Shown: positions 1-13,474, numbered from the stretch's first letter. The stretch: DNA of 64,000 bases from Rhopalosiphum padi (GCF_020882245.1 NC_083598.1:60735858-60799857), one strand, 5' to 3'. Notes: generated from the letters alone by a model not told the origin. A program made the numbers and translations.

Positions 1-360
1 TGGCACGCCATTTACAGCGTATATATACATTATATTATATATACCTCCTCGGGGAGGTCAGTGCCGGTGTGTATATATAATATGTATAGTATGCACACGG
101 GGGAGCAGTGGACTGTGAAGTCGGTTGGTATATGGCCTGGCGAGCTATATAGACGGCGTTTTCCCAAATCGGGTCGTGTGATTCGCCCGGTGAGTTTCGT
201 TTTCGTTTTATTTTCGGTCCTAAGCCGAGTGCCGCGTCCTAAGCTCGACACGAGGTCGTTCCACGAAATCCCCGTCGCGCGCAGGATTAAAAAATATCCC
301 GACTTTGTGTACATATTTCACATTCTTATATATGCATATAACCGACACGTATAGACGCAT
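1..360. other. Moderately GC-rich stretch at left edge, open frames on both strands
   Basis: This stretch is less AT-rich than the DNA that follows and is open on both strands over more than 250 bases. A consensus-like splice donor (CCCG|GTGAGT) occurs on the plus strand at 190. The longest plus-strand frame starts at a non-ATG codon and the product resembles nothing I recognise. It could be part of an exon or promoter cut by the window edge, or simply a GC-richer patch with few stop codons. I do not call a gene. Confidence 0.15.
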
Positions 361-3300
361 AATATATTATATACGCCGCTGCCGTACATATCATTATACA
401 CATACGAGAGTACTAAAATAAATATAATATAAAAAAATTGTCGAAGTATTTATACAGAGAACGATTTTCACTTGGTCATAATCTGACGCCATCTTACGTT
501 TGCCTGAAAAACGCACCTGCTCGCATCACCTGTCGTTTGGGGGAAAAAAAACCGGTTGATCGTGCAAGCGTATGGCGTGCCATGTGTTTTTTTTAACAAT
601 CACGATATTTCAAACGTAACGAAACTTTTAAAACTCCTATGTATTGTATTTATGTGCATAATAATATTGTAAAATATGACGCGTATTGCACTACATTATT
701 ATTAAACGGAACAATAAATCGGACGTTGCAATATCAGATATCGGATATCTGCAATTATTAACCATACCTTAGGGCAAAATTGTTAAAGAAGAAAGTCAAA
801 TCTAATTTTCTCTCATGAGATATTTAGTTCATTATTTTATTATTATTATTATTATTACCATATATTTAATACAAATTGCTCGGAACACAAAGCGCTCTAT
901 AATATTATACGAATATTTGATACATATTTGGAAAGTTCAAGCTCTTGAAAAGATGAAACGATATTCCGAGAAAAGCATAGGACGCTTATGAAGAATTAGG
1001 TACGCAAAATATTTCAAAAGACAAATTATAAATATGCAATACAAATTAAAACAAAACTTAATGGAAGCTCGATCCGTATAATATTATTTAATATACAGAA
1101 ACTATAACGAATATATTTATCTCAAAATCAGTATATAATTTATCATGATATGATATAACTTTATTAGCATTAGTGTGTTGTAGTTAAAGTCAATTACGTC
1201 GCATTCAATAATTTTCTACTGAACGATCGTAAACCATAATCGTATAAAATAATACAGTTTTGAAGGGTTGAACTGGAGTGAAATGTGTATATTATTTTAT
1301 CACCATAATATATCGACGTTTGAACTGTGCGAATATATTTATATTTTTTTATCAACCGTGCTTCAATACACCACTGCGTTTGAGTTTTAATTGATTTCTG
1401 TACATCATAATATGTTTGTCGAACGTCGATTAGATTTTCGTTGATTTAACGCGTGTTATAGGTACCACCCTTCGACAATCACCACTGGCCCTTCGGCGTG
1501 TACAGAGAGGCATAATGACGATAATAATAACACCCATGACATATAAAGGTACGCATTTCGACAATAATAATTATACCACCACCGTTGCGTGTTTTCCGGA
1601 CGGACATACAACGTGCGTTATGATAATGTAATAAAATACATAATAAACCATTATACATAGGTACGTCATGATGTAGGTATGTATTTTCGTATTTTATATC
1701 GGACGAGAGGGGAAAATATTGTGCGCATCGGGCGAGTAAATTGGAAATTTCGACGTGGATAATTAGCTTGGAGGGTACCCACTTTACACCACGGACGTTT
1801 GCCTGAATTGGCAATCAACGGGCTGTTAAATTGAATTTCTGCTGGTTCGATTCGCCATTGCCATACACGAATACGTAAAATGTATAATAGAACTACTGAT
1901 TCAGTTCAAGTGAGCGACTGCCCATCATGATGTATATGGACATCCGTAGCAGTCATTTCGCCTCAATCGCAGGCATGCGCGATGCGCCGGACATACAATA
2001 TCATATAATTCGACGAGACGAACAAACGGACATCGAGTATCGTCGAGGTGGGTCTCTTCAAAAGAAAATTAAAAAATATAATGATCCGCCGAAGGGTTGG
2101 GAGTTGCAGCGTAACCTGTGTTTATTACTATTATTATAACCACAGTTGGTCGATCGAGATAATATAATACCAAGAATAGCATTACTATTACATAATATAT
2201 ACAATTTCCCGACTTATTTAAAAAAAATAATAAACAGTAACTTTAATAAGTATTATAATAACAACTATAGTTAAAATGATTATCTAAAATATTTATTCAG
2301 CACTTAGTCATGACTCACTATAGTGCAACAAAAAGTCTTAACTTTATTTAAATGTCCGTAAAAACTATAATCAGATTACATTTTTAATGATTCGGAAAAT
2401 ATAAAACAAATATTTTTCTTAAATGTTCGGTTATTATAAGACCCACAGAGGAATGACCGATTTTTTTGATCTGTATTACTCGTACATAAGTTGTATAACC
2501 GTTGTAGCTTCTCATTTGCGAAACTACTCTTGGTATAATAACAATATATTAATTTAATGTCTAAAACCTATATAGGTACACATAGCTGATAACTATATAG
2601 TGTTCAACACTTCAAACGTTTTGTAAACCATTTAGCTCGGCACTTTGACAAAACGTATATCATTTCACCCTTCGCGCGCGCGCATGCACTCGTACAAAAA
2701 CATACACACACACACACACATTATTATAATGCTATGCGAGACGGTACGAGGGGTTTTCGGTCGTCTTATACCACATTCCACACAGCATCGCTGTACTTGT
2801 ATTATTATCAACGTGTCTTTTAACCCGCCCAACAAATATTCCGTACGTTTTAAACATTCCAAAACGGCACTCTTGCGTTATTTCCACGAATAACCAGCGA
2901 AATGGTTAAGTGCGACGCTCCTAGTCCAACCATGCATATAGAATATAATATTATACCGAGTCGAAAATGTAATAATATTATAATACATTATGTCGTCCGT
3001 TTTTCGTTTAAACATGGTTCAATATACGATAGATAGAAGGAAAGATATTTGGAATTAGTTAATATATACATATATTCACATACACACACATAATATAGAG
3101 TACTAAATTTTATAATTGCCGAGTATATTATTATTATTATTATTATATATTATTCCTTCGGGGTTCGTGTCTTCAACGGTTATATTATAATTTCTTCCGA
3201 CTCGTTTAGATATAGAGACCCCGTTACACATTTTTTTTTAATTTTATTATTCAAATATTTATAAAAAAATGATGTTTAAACGAAGAAAAATATGCGATAA

Positions 3301-4590
3301 TTATCATACCAATTGATTTAATGAAATTTGTATATACATTTAATAGTAGATATAACAAAAAAGTATGTATAACATTAGTTATGTATTTTATAGGTAAAAA
3401 TTAAAATGTAATATAGTTTTTGTTGACATTTGTTACAAAATGAGCCATTATGTTCAATGTATATTTTGCTACCAAAATAGTTAGAATTAGCTATTCAAAG
3501 GTCTCCTTAAACAAAATACAAGATGCAAACAATAAAATACAAAATTATTAATGGTTAATCTTTTTTTAAAACTTTGTATCGAAAAGAAAATACCTATCTA
3601 AGAAATGGAAAATACAAGATTTATTTTTTTTCACATATTAGGTGTATAATAATAAACACAATATTCATTGAATTTATATTTTTTATCAACTTATTTGTCA
3701 TTCATTTTATCATTATTTGCATACTAAAGGAGGTGAAAAAAGTTATTAATTATGCACTGTCTTGTAAATAACGATTATTTTTATAATCTAACAAATATGG
3801 TAAAATTATTTATTTTTAGTATTATTTGAAAATATTAAAATAGAATACAAAAAGTTCATATTTAAAATTCTACTGTTTCTTATGGTGTAATGAAAATTTT
3901 TTTTATATTTTTTATAAAACTTTTAATAGATTAATAATTGTATATTTTATATTTAATACACAATGATAATTAAACAACAGAAGTTTTACATAATATAAAT
4001 ATACATAGAGAATATTTTTATAAACACAACGTCATAAAAATATTTACACTTCGGTTAAATACTTCTATACTTGATTTCACATATAATATAATAGTATGAT
4101 GAAAGGTTTACGTAAGTAACGATTGTGTGTGATCATTTGATTTTACATTGGTACATTTGCATTTCCACTCAGTGATGCTTAGCAAATGGCAATATTATGT
4201 AAAGTATGTTCAAACATTTTAACTCGGTATTTCATATTGATGATGACGTCCAAAAATAATTAAAATTTTTTATAAACTTATTTTATAGAAATTAATTTCT
4301 TCTGCATTTTTCATATAATATTATTCGAATGCGGTTGGATTTATTATTATTACCAACGACCATCCGTGGCGCATCCGAATGTTTTGACGTTAAACCCCGG
4401 AACTTGCGGCGAGGTCTGTGACGAGAAGCGTGTGTCTTAGAAAATTGCCAACAAAAACATAATAAAATATTATGTATACAACGTTAATACAATGTAGTGG
4501 CGGTAGCAGAGAAGGCGCGAAAAACGTAAATAGGCACATATATAATAATAATATTAGCTGTAACACGGGTACTAGTCATACTATAATATA
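361..4590. other. AT-rich noncoding DNA
   Basis: AT-rich sequence with homopolymer runs, ATT repeats (for example about 838-856 and 3129-3146), a short CA repeat near 2704-2720 and no convincing reading frame. One GC-richer patch at about 4350-4440 has an open plus-strand frame that ends in a stop at 4438-4440 and could be followed back to an acceptor-like ATAG at about 4288. The pyrimidine tract is poor and I do not call it an exon. A perfect 8-bp inverted repeat around a single base lies near 728-744. Confidence 0.5.
2702..2720. repeat. (CA)n microsatellite
   Basis: A short run of CA dinucleotides in AT-rich noncoding sequence. Confidence 0.85.
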
Positions 4591-4645
4591 TTAATTAATA
4601 GTCACTGCGGTAGGTTCGTCGCAGGTATAAGTACTGTGCTACGTG

Positions 4646-4680
4646 GTGTGTGTACGTGTGCGTGTGTGTTTGTTTGTGTA

Positions 4681-4715
<35 letters not shown>
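4646..4715. repeat. (TG)n imperfect microsatellite
   Basis: About 70 bases of TG repeats, interrupted in the first half (TTTG, ATG, ACG units) and pure in the second. The open frames over it on both strands are artefacts of the repeat (alternating Val/Cys or Thr/His). Confidence 0.95.
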
Positions 4716-4720
<5 letters not shown>

Positions 4721-5023
4721 GTGTGCACATTACCGGAAGGAGAGGAAACGCAATCAGCGGACCGATGACAGATGGATACTCGCATTCGGACTTGCTATTA
4801 TATACGCGAGCGCGCGCGCGACAAGTCATTAGTTATCTGCGTGTTATTGTGTTAAAATCATCACACACTAGCGCTTGCACACAATGCGAATGCCGAGGAC
4901 GCGGAAGAAATCTTCATTACAGAGTAAGAGAGAGATGAAAATGGCCGCGGGCTGGTTTAATTCGAGACGTCCGGCAGCATCATGTCGAGAGAGGACAGAT
5001 ATAGTTAGAGATAGAAAATATAA

Positions 5024-5050
5024 GTATATATATATATATATATATATATA
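5024..5050. repeat. (TA)n microsatellite
   Basis: A pure TA run of about 27 bases downstream of a GAGA-rich segment (GAGAGAG at about 4929 and 4987). Confidence 0.95.
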
Positions 5051-5107
5051 GTATTTGTATAATATGCGATGATGACGTAAAACAATGGCCCGTTCGGTCT
5101 GTTTTAA

Positions 5108-5330
5108 TTAAAACTATCCACAAAAGCAGCGTCTGCCGAAAGCTTCCTCGCGTACTTTATTCCGCACAACAACTGCGCTTACTCCGCCCGTTTACTACGC
5201 GCCACACGTCATTTCTTGTCCATCACACGTACGTCTCCGAACGCCCGCAACGAGATAGATGAGCCCCTCCGCATCTTCTACGGCTATGCGTATGCATTTT
5301 ATTATATATATATATATAATTGTTATTGTT
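5108..5330 (+). other. GC-rich patch open in several frames, possible exon or promoter piece
   Basis: Between two TA-rich tracts lies a sharply GC-richer patch (about 5125-5290). All three plus-strand frames stay open through the first 140 bases, and one stays open for about 220 bases, with residues such as STKAASAESFLAYFIPHNN. There is no ATG at its start, it runs into a TA repeat at its 3' end, and no good splice pair bounds it. Several frames open at once points to low stop-codon density rather than coding selection. I list it because its composition contrasts so strongly with its surroundings. Confidence 0.15.
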
Positions 5331-5610
5331 GAGATTATTATAATAATAATTTGTATTAATATTATAACTGCAAATAACGAGAATATGTTTACCTTTATAA
5401 CGGAATGTTTTATTCCCACGACACGATATCGGTTATATATATATATATGAAAATTGTACGTTTCCTTTGTGCTCATAATCATATTTAACATAATATTAAT
5501 ATCATATAGATATGAGTTTAATAAAACAATAAGTCATCTGCAATAATCCACCGCCGAGCTTTTGAATAACAAGAGACGGTGTTACTGAATCGGAAACCCA
5601 CACACTTTTC

Positions 5611-5636
<26 letters not shown>
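5611..5636. repeat. (AT)n microsatellite
   Basis: A pure AT run of about 26 bases at the 3' end of the minus-strand open frame 5884-5609. Confidence 0.95.
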
Positions 5637-5642
<6 letters not shown>

Positions 5643-5884
5643 GGATGAGTATGTGAACGTAAAGAACAGTATGATTTTTGCAAGGCTTTTGGCCAATCAA
5701 ATAATACATTGAGAGATGAAGAGAAACACGCGTTCGATAAATTCCTTGAAAAGATGCGGTATGAGTTAACCTTCTGTTCCTCTGTTGCTTGATATACACT
5801 TCGATAGATTCTAACAATGTCATAAAGGTCTGCCGCCGCCACTTTATGAAATGTATTATGCAGCTTTATATAGTTCGGATCCAT
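5637..5884 (-). CDS. Unrecognised minus-strand open frame, possible gene or exon fragment
   Basis: An ATG-initiated frame begins at 5884 with an in-frame stop shortly upstream. It reads about 80 residues of mixed composition (for example VAAADLYDIVRIYRSVYQ, then ATEEQKVNSYRIFSRNLSN) before entering an AT microsatellite that encodes repeated Tyr-Ile. The residue mix is more protein-like than most frames here, with charged, aromatic and small residues interspersed. I recognise no family, see no signal peptide and no consensus donor before the microsatellite. It may be chance, a decayed transposon frame or an exon. Confidence 0.2.
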
Positions 5885-5889
5885 CTTAT

Positions 5890-6420
5890 CCGTGGGTCAA
5901 TTTCAGCAAAGGTTTTAATGTTGTTGAGTTTGAAAAGAAATCATCGAAAGTTTCAAATAACATTGTCGTCGCCGCGAACTAAGGTAAAATGTTCAACGCT
6001 CGGTAATTATTCGATTGAAAAATATAACAACAACTAAAAATATGATCGAACGAACCGCGTACGGCATAATACAAATTATAGTCAGCTTTTAGCGTTTATA
6101 GGTACTATGAGACCTATGAAATTGATCGGTGCGAATTGGAGCGTCTAAAATGTAACAGACCATGAAAGGATTGGTCTATCGGCACTGAGGTGCGAGGGAT
6201 GAAGAGTTGTATTGACAGAGTGAGGTAGAAAATTATAACCTATATGGCACGTGAAGGCTAGAAGGTTTCAAAGGTTAATGGTGCGTGCAAAACGTCCGTT
6301 CTTTCAGTAAAATAAGCAAAATATGGACTGTGGTGAAAATCTACAAACAAACAATGCTGTGAAACAACATTTTCAATAACCGACATGTCAAATACCTGTA
6401 AAGCGTATTTACAAGTAGGT
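5890..6420. other. Moderate-GC noncoding tract
   Basis: Less AT-rich than its flanks, with many stops in all frames. I see no repeat structure or RNA gene. Confidence 0.4.
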
Positions 6421-7600
6421 AAAGAAAATCATACTTTATACTAACATGGAATATAATATATATATATATATTCCCAGTTTCTATTACGCGTAATTTATGA
6501 GTCTACATTGCATACCTATGTAAAATAATAATAATTAATGGCATCACTAGTATTAAAATAGCACTTAGTAACGTTTAATTATTTTTATTAAAATCGGTTT
6601 ATTTTACTAAAATAATTTAATATAATAATAATATATCACTATATTATGCATTTGAATTGAAACTTGTTAAAATAATATGTAAAAAATCTGCAAAACATAT
6701 AAAATTCTTATACAATATACTGACTGGTAAAATAAATAAATACATTATTAGAATAAATATATAAAACAATGGCATCTAAAAATATAATTATAATTTTATA
6801 ATCGATAATAATATTATACACGACGTATGTGTAGGGGATGTGGAAAAAAATCAACAACAGTACCTATTGCCAGTAACCATAGTAACAGAAGGCATGATGG
6901 TTTGACAGAAATGACGGGCTTATAAAGCGTCAGTATTGTATACGTATATCATATATTATATGAAAATCCTAAATGTATACGACGATGGTTGTTCGACCGA
7001 TTTCATTTTTAAACGAGAAAAAAGGAAGAAAATCATGAAATCTAGTACGTTTTTATTTTTCTCGTACTTTAAGACCTGGTCAACTGCAGAGTGTATTTGT
7101 ATGTTTTGATATATTATATTACGTATATACTATATATATATATATACCGAAAACAGTGGGTGAGGGGGGGCAAAAAGTAGGATTAACTTCAGGAAATTGC
7201 AAAGCCACGTTCTGAGATCTCACTTCAGTGCGTATAACGCATTAAGCAACCAAAAGAGTAGGTATATATTAGGATTAGATTTATTTAACGTCCACGGTCC
7301 ATTACACTTCTAGGTTGGTATCTATCTAATTTTACGTTCGCACAGTATATGAAATGGCCTTTGTTTTACATATTTTGAGTATACAACTGTAACTATATTT
7401 CACTCAAATTGTATTAGGATTAGATTGGCTAAGAGGATTATGTTGAAATCATATAATAATATACATAGTATATATTATTATAGTTCAAAAAGTGAAAATA
7501 TCCTATTTTAAAAATTGCTAAATAAGAAAAATATAAATACATAAATATTAATAATCCATAAATCAGTTTCTATAAAAAAAAATCTCTTGATATTTTTTGT
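6421..7600. other. AT-rich noncoding DNA
   Basis: AT-rich, with short TA runs near 6457-6471 and 7128-7146. The word AGGATTAGATT occurs near 7270 and again near 7417. No reading frame or RNA gene is supported. Confidence 0.5.
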
Positions 7601-7615
7601 TTAACATATTTTCAG

Positions 7616-7889
7616 ATTCCATAACAATGCTGCTTATCGTAAAAGACAACTTGTAAATTCGCCTTCTCCGTGGAAAAAAAAAAGTAATAGCCCTATATAT
7701 TCAATTATGCGTTTCATTAGACGACATCGAAGGATAATATGCACGTCTTCGCTTATATATAGTGTAATTAACATATCATTTTATTATTGTATTATAATGG
7801 GCTACATTGTATTGAGTTATAATAACTATAGTAAGTCGTCAAGAAACAGTTATTGCACGGAGGCTGAACGCAAATTCATGTTATTGTAA
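7616..7889 (+). CDS. Possible terminal exon: open frame behind a good splice acceptor
   Basis: A T-rich tract ending in ATTTTCAG forms a good acceptor at 7614-7615. From 7617 one frame stays open for 90 codons to a TAA at 7887-7889. It starts with residues such as FHNNAAYRKRQLVNSPSP, has a basic patch (RFIRRHRR) and then a hydrophobic stretch of roughly 25 residues that could span a membrane. The in-frame ATG is at 7707. The second half is AT-rich and Tyr/Ile/Ser-rich, as expected of chance frames here. No polyadenylation signal is obvious just after the stop. Unrecognised, and could be fortuitous. Confidence 0.22.
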
Positions 7890-7992
7890 TTTTTGTCTCC
7901 TCCAATTTATTCGTCTCATGGTCGCCGTTCGTTATAATATTATGTATGGATTCAACGAATGCATTTAACTGGGATTTTCTTTGATCGGCCGA

Positions 7993-8017
7993 TAGTGGTG
8001 GTGGTGGTGGTGGTGGC
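7993..8017. repeat. (GTG)n trinucleotide repeat
   Basis: Eight tandem GTG units in a GC-richer patch between the exon-like segments at 7.6 and 8.1 kb. Confidence 0.9.
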
Positions 8018-8133
8018 GTAGGCGGAATTTCGATTGGTTAAATTTAATAAGGTATGACGGATCAAAGTAAACTAAAACCAGAGGAGTATTCGGTTATTAT
8101 TATTATTATTATTTGCTGTTGTCGTCCTTATAG

Positions 8134-8182
8134 CCGTAGCTCTTCTCCACTCATTACAAGACTTCGTCGTTCTATATAATAG
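8134..8182 (+). CDS. Possible 49-bp internal exon with strong splice sites
   Basis: A pyrimidine-rich tract (TTTGCTGTTGTCGTCCTTATAG) gives a strong acceptor at 8132-8133, and 49 bases later there is a full consensus donor, TAG|GTAAGTG, at 8183. One of three frames is open and reads VALLHSLQDFVVLYN with a split codon at each end. AG|GTAAGT should be rare by chance in DNA this AT-rich, and the pairing with a good acceptor is suggestive. The exon could equally be untranslated. No homology can be claimed from 15 residues. Confidence 0.28.
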
Positions 8183-8190
8183 GTAAGTGT

Positions 8191-11100
8191 ATATATATAT
8201 ATATACATATACACCTAGCCATGCATCAGATTAGTGTAGCTGCGTGTAACATCATACGTTGTGCACGAAAATCAAAAACACCGCCAACGTTTTCCGTAAG
8301 GTATAAAATTATTATCCAACGATATTATATTATAATTGACTATTGTACATCGATCGTAATACGTTAAAATTACGACCATTACCGGGTAAACGTTAAATAT
8401 AAATATATATTATATAATATAAATTATTGACAATCGATCACCCGTACCAATCTGCGCTAATAACTCATAATTAGTAATTTCTCATTATACTATATTAGGT
8501 GTACCTATATAGTGTACGCTTTTTATAGTCTATACGTGATGTATTGTTTATTTTATAATATTTAGATTGTTCCGCTTTATAATAAACACCTGCGTCGACG
8601 TCGCATCGTAAAAAGTTTAATTTTTCATTTATTTTGTTAAATGCACTTGGCGTAGCTAGTTATTCAATTTTGCTCGTGTAAAGTGTAATATTATCTACGT
8701 TGTTTTTAAACGCCATAATATTATTTATTGCTACATAGAAATTTGATTGTCAATCAATTAGGATATCATCAAATAGTATTATACAAATTTAGTGGGACAA
8801 TGGTTAAATAGGTTATCACAATAGCTATAGACGTTATAAGTTTCTGAAATCTTAATATATTATATATTATGTTAAAACGTTTAATTCAACGATGATAGAT
8901 TTCACCATATTTTAAATACTCACTAAAAAGTGACTTTTTTCATACCGGTGGGGCGTTAGTACTCATTTATTGATTTCGCTATTTCATGTATAATTACAAT
9001 GATACATTTCAGTATTACATCAATTACAATTATAGGGCATCGTAAACAGGTCACTAAATATACTAAATGCACATAACTGTCGGTCCAATAAGTATAAATC
9101 GGTTTATCAAAAAAAAAAAAAAAACCAAACACTTGATGCAACGGCATCTACATCCAATCTAAGGTGCAACAGGGCCAGTTTACATTAAAATGTAAATTAT
9201 ATTAAGGGAAATCAGTTATTATATAATAATAAAAAATAAAATATGTTATTAAGACAGAGAATATAATTTGTATCATTTTTTTTTATCGTTTCAAAAACTA
9301 TAACAACTTTCTACATACACATGTGATCGCATTTATTTTATTTTACGCATTTATTTTATTACATAGAAATTCGTTTACAATAAAAATAAATCGAAAAATA
9401 TGTTTGCTAAAACCACTGATAATATTATAATGGTTATTAAAAAAAAAAAAAAACAAGAATGCGCAATTGACAAGAACATTTCTATTGTTGTAGTTTTTAT
9501 AGTACTTAAGTGATATACAGTCAAATAATCTTAAATATTTTTTTATTGCTTTCTACTACCACAGATAAACTGTGATTTATATATTATTATTTTATCCTTT
9601 ACACACACATTTCGGTCTCCGGTTTCTTTCGCTATAAAGTTAATGGTTATATTGATAATATAAATCATTCGAAGATAATTTTTCAAATAATTTTTCGTGT
9701 TTAAAATACAAAGGTATAATAATTAATGTTTAGATATTTTATTATTCTATCACGTTTGATAAGTACGTGAGTAAAATTAAATCAATAGACTTCGTACATA
9801 TAGCTGTGGCTATAAATATTTGTGTTTCTGAATATTTTGTATATTAATCTGTTTGTACTCGTTTGTTACTGAGTAGATTTCGAATGCAAATTATATTATT
9901 TATTTGAATTTTGCTTTATCTCGAACTTTATTAAGAATATTCATAATATGTCATACAAAGATGATTATGTATTAAATACTATTTAATGATAATTAATAAC
10001 ATATTTTAATATGTAATACAATATTAAATAATAAGTGATGAATCAAATGAAACATTTTTGTGTTACAATTTGTGTTCCCAATTGTATTAATAATACATAT
10101 ATATTTTTACTTGATATATAAATGTACAATATGTATCAAATGTATTCATATAATATCCAAGCCACGGTTTAATAATAATATAAATGTGATATAATGTGAT
10201 ATTCGTAAAAGTTGTGATTATTATTATTATTATTTTTTAATGTGCCGTATCCATCTAGATAAGTATTTGACGTAAAATCGTATACGTATGCGTGGGTAAT
10301 TCACATCGACCATAGCATGTACAATTTTTACTTTAAGTTCCAAATCGAGATTTAGTAGGTACATATTTTGTCTCTTCCACTAGCTTTCCTCGATTATTCT
10401 CTCTCTGTCACTCTCTTGTCTGTGTCTCTCCGGGCTCCGAGTAAGTCAAGCGCGCCCGCTATATTATTATACATTTAATATAATATATGTGTAGTCGTTG
10501 TTGTTTAGTGGCTTAGTTTTTCTGGAATTCCGTGTGGTAAATGTTTGATATTCTGCTGTTTAACCGCACGTAATAATTCACTGCCGCCTTCTGTTTTGTA
10601 CAGACTTTTGATTAAAGTAGACTTGTCCCCTGAATAGGACACCGGGGAATACCGTACTGGCTTGTCGGATCGCGATATAAAGTTATCACAAAGTAGTCAC
10701 CCAAACAATAAAATGATAATACTCATAATGATATTATGTCATCCCGGCTGTCTCTATTTCGTTTACATCCAACGAGGCCGTTGAGTAACACGAGGTTTAA
10801 TTTTGACTCTACAGACATCGGAGATAACACGTTTTATTATTATTGTTATACCTAACTGTAAAGGGCGATTCACGAAACATGTTCATTTCTATTTTCCTTC
10901 GATTATGTACATTAATTCTGACTTTTGAAAATTTTAATTTTAATTAATAAAAATAATCAATATAATTCAATGTCTAATAAAATATAAATTATACATTTAT
11001 AGGTACATAATATTTTTAAAATACTTATAGTTTGTTATTCTCTTAAATTTTCATTCGATGATATAATGACTATTTTTCTAGATTAAAGTACTTATATTTT

Positions 11101-13210
11101 ATTATTGCTATTCAAATAATCGAAAAAACTCGTTAATGAGTTGAAATAACAAAAATCGCATATTGCAAAGTATCATTTTTATTGTTCTCCGCGGTGTATA
11201 CTTATCATATAAGTAATAAGTAGGTAGGAACTTTATCATTGTTGATTTAAAATTAAAGCTCATATTAATGATAAAAGTACTGCATTATAATCCTCTGATA
11301 TTCTAAGGCCGTATTAAAACATACGGTGTTGTGAATTAATATAATTGGGTTTAGCGACGAGCTACTCCGACAATTTAATCAACTTTTGAGTTATATAAAC
11401 GAATAATAATAATAATAAAAAAAAAACGGGGAAACACATAGAATATACGATGTAATAATCTGATTAGAATAATCCCTGAACGATGTCAAAAAAAAAAAAA
11501 ATGAGTTGGAGGACAAAGGTAAACCGAAAAAGTGAAAACGAACATGAAAAATAAGTCCCCGATTATAGCGGCGGTCGGCGTGTGTAGACAAAGCGTCATT
11601 GATGATGATCCCGTGGGATAAATGTTAGTGCGGACTAGCAGCTTTATATATATATATACATATATATATATAAATACGTATTTGGCTTTTGATATTATAT
11701 TATATTATAACGAACGTTGTATAAAACGTGATATTTCAAACCAGCTAAAACCAGCTCTTATAATATTATAACACGTATATATATTTTATATAAATACGGA
11801 TGGTGGTGGTCTGTGAATAATATTTTCACGCCATGTATTATTATTTTTCTATACAGATTTATATAAATATATTTATAATGAATATTATATTAATATTATG
11901 TGGGACGTCCGATTAAAAATGTGCTCATAAATAAGTGCAGCGACGCGATAATACTGGTCGAATAAAAACATTTTGTTATTATTTTAATGCTGTTCATTTC
12001 GTCAAAATTAAAGGGTTTATGACGTACCTACTTGTATTTATCCCGTATATCTGTGCATAATATAAATGCGGGGCAGATCTCGACACGATACGACGAAACT
12101 ATTATATTATTATTAATCCAGCTTTTGCTTCTCACTTGATACAGAAAATTATTAACATTGTAACTAATAAACGACAAAAACTCCTACATTTATGTTACAA
12201 TAGATATAATAATAACAATATAATAAGTAGGTACTCTTAAATGTTGATGTTAAAAAATTAAATTTCAATTGTTACTTGTAAAATGTTATAACATCAGTTA
12301 TATCGTAACCTTTTTCATTCAAATATAAATACTTTACTAGTTAAAATCAAATAACTTTAAGCTTCTAGCTATTATAATATTCTATTTAATGGTTAATAGG
12401 TACTAAATAATAGTCGAGTCATAATAGATTGTTAAACAAAAAACAATCTTTAAACTGAATTTTCTGCAATGGCATCGTCAAAAACAAATAAACATGTAAT
12501 GTAAGATACAAGCCATTTATTTTCATTGACAAAATAATTGTTTATGTTGGAAATATATATATGTTGACTTAAAAAGTTTGAAGTTAAAACAAAAAATAAC
12601 GTAAAACGTAATAATAATATACAGAGATTTATACAAACACAATATTTTTTTATAATTTACATATCAAATGAAATATACTTCTCGAAAACTAATATGATAA
12701 ATTTATTTTTACATTTACTAGGTAATATATATATCTACGAGTACATATTTATCTGTTGTTAATCAATATATATTATATTCCAGGAAAAGAATAATACCTA
12801 TAACATTATAAACATATGTGAAAATAAAATATAATAGTTATAGCATGCATTTGTGAATTATATTTCCATATAATTTGTTAGCAAGTACTAAAATTCGTAT
12901 TTTCAATTAATTCTTTTCTTTATACCTAATAATATTGTTAAGATCTGTCGATTAAATTGTGAGCAAGTTTTGACTCATGTGTATTGTTGTGACAAAAACT
13001 GACATAATACAAACCAACCTATGTTATTTCAAGGTATGTGGGCAAGAAAATACATATTGGTACCTATGTATTTTGTTATTATAGTAAACTAATATTTATA
13101 CAGATATATGATATTATATAATATATACCTACTATTAGTTCATTCTCGTGTATAATTTATCTTTTGTGCACTTATATAATATATTATATACATACTCGAA
13201 AACTATTGGA
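8191..13210. other. AT-rich noncoding DNA
   Basis: Long AT-rich tract with TA runs (8191-8206, 11647-11672), ATT repeats (near 8094 and 10220), A and T homopolymers and many stops in all frames. Two local exceptions stand out. A CT-rich segment at about 10395-10432 leads into CCGA|GTAAGTC at 10441. A good acceptor (CTTCTGTTTTGTACAG) ends at about 10602 and is followed by a short frame closing in TAG after about ten codons. I call neither a gene. Confidence 0.5.
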
Positions 13211-13219
13211 AGATATATT

Positions 13220-13275
13220 ATGAACGAGAATAAACTGTGTGTAGTTAACCGGGTCGATCGACCTGCTACCGAGTG
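13220..13275 (+). CDS. Possible first coding exon (ATG to consensus GTAAGT donor)
   Basis: An ATG at 13220 opens a frame of 18 codons plus two bases (MNENKLCVVNRVDRPATE) that ends exactly at a strong donor, GTG|GTAAGTTT. The last 30 bases are clearly GC-richer than the AT-rich flanks and contain a perfect 12-bp palindrome, GGTCGATCGACC, at about 13250-13261. Upstream is AT-rich, with no obvious promoter. It could be a first coding exon, an internal exon without a recognised acceptor, or chance. No family is recognisable. Confidence 0.27.
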
Positions 13276-13437
13276 GTAAGTTTGTTCAGAATACCGTAAT
13301 TAAGAAAAGTGTACGCGCGTGATGTTTACATCCCAACAACCAACTCTGCAGAAGAAAAATAACACCTATCTATTTTAGCTGTAAAAATCGATCCAACAAC
13401 GAAATTGTCGTAAATTCGCTTTATCTTAGCAACATCA

Positions 13438-13474
<37 letters not shown>

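Noticed and set aside
1740..1860. tRNA-like words on the plus strand (TTAGCTTGGAGG and GGTTCGATTCG)
   Set aside because: The spacing is too long and no acceptor, D or anticodon stems pair; not a tRNA.
4602..4938. Long Val/Cys and Thr/His frames on both strands
   Set aside because: Produced by the TG microsatellite.
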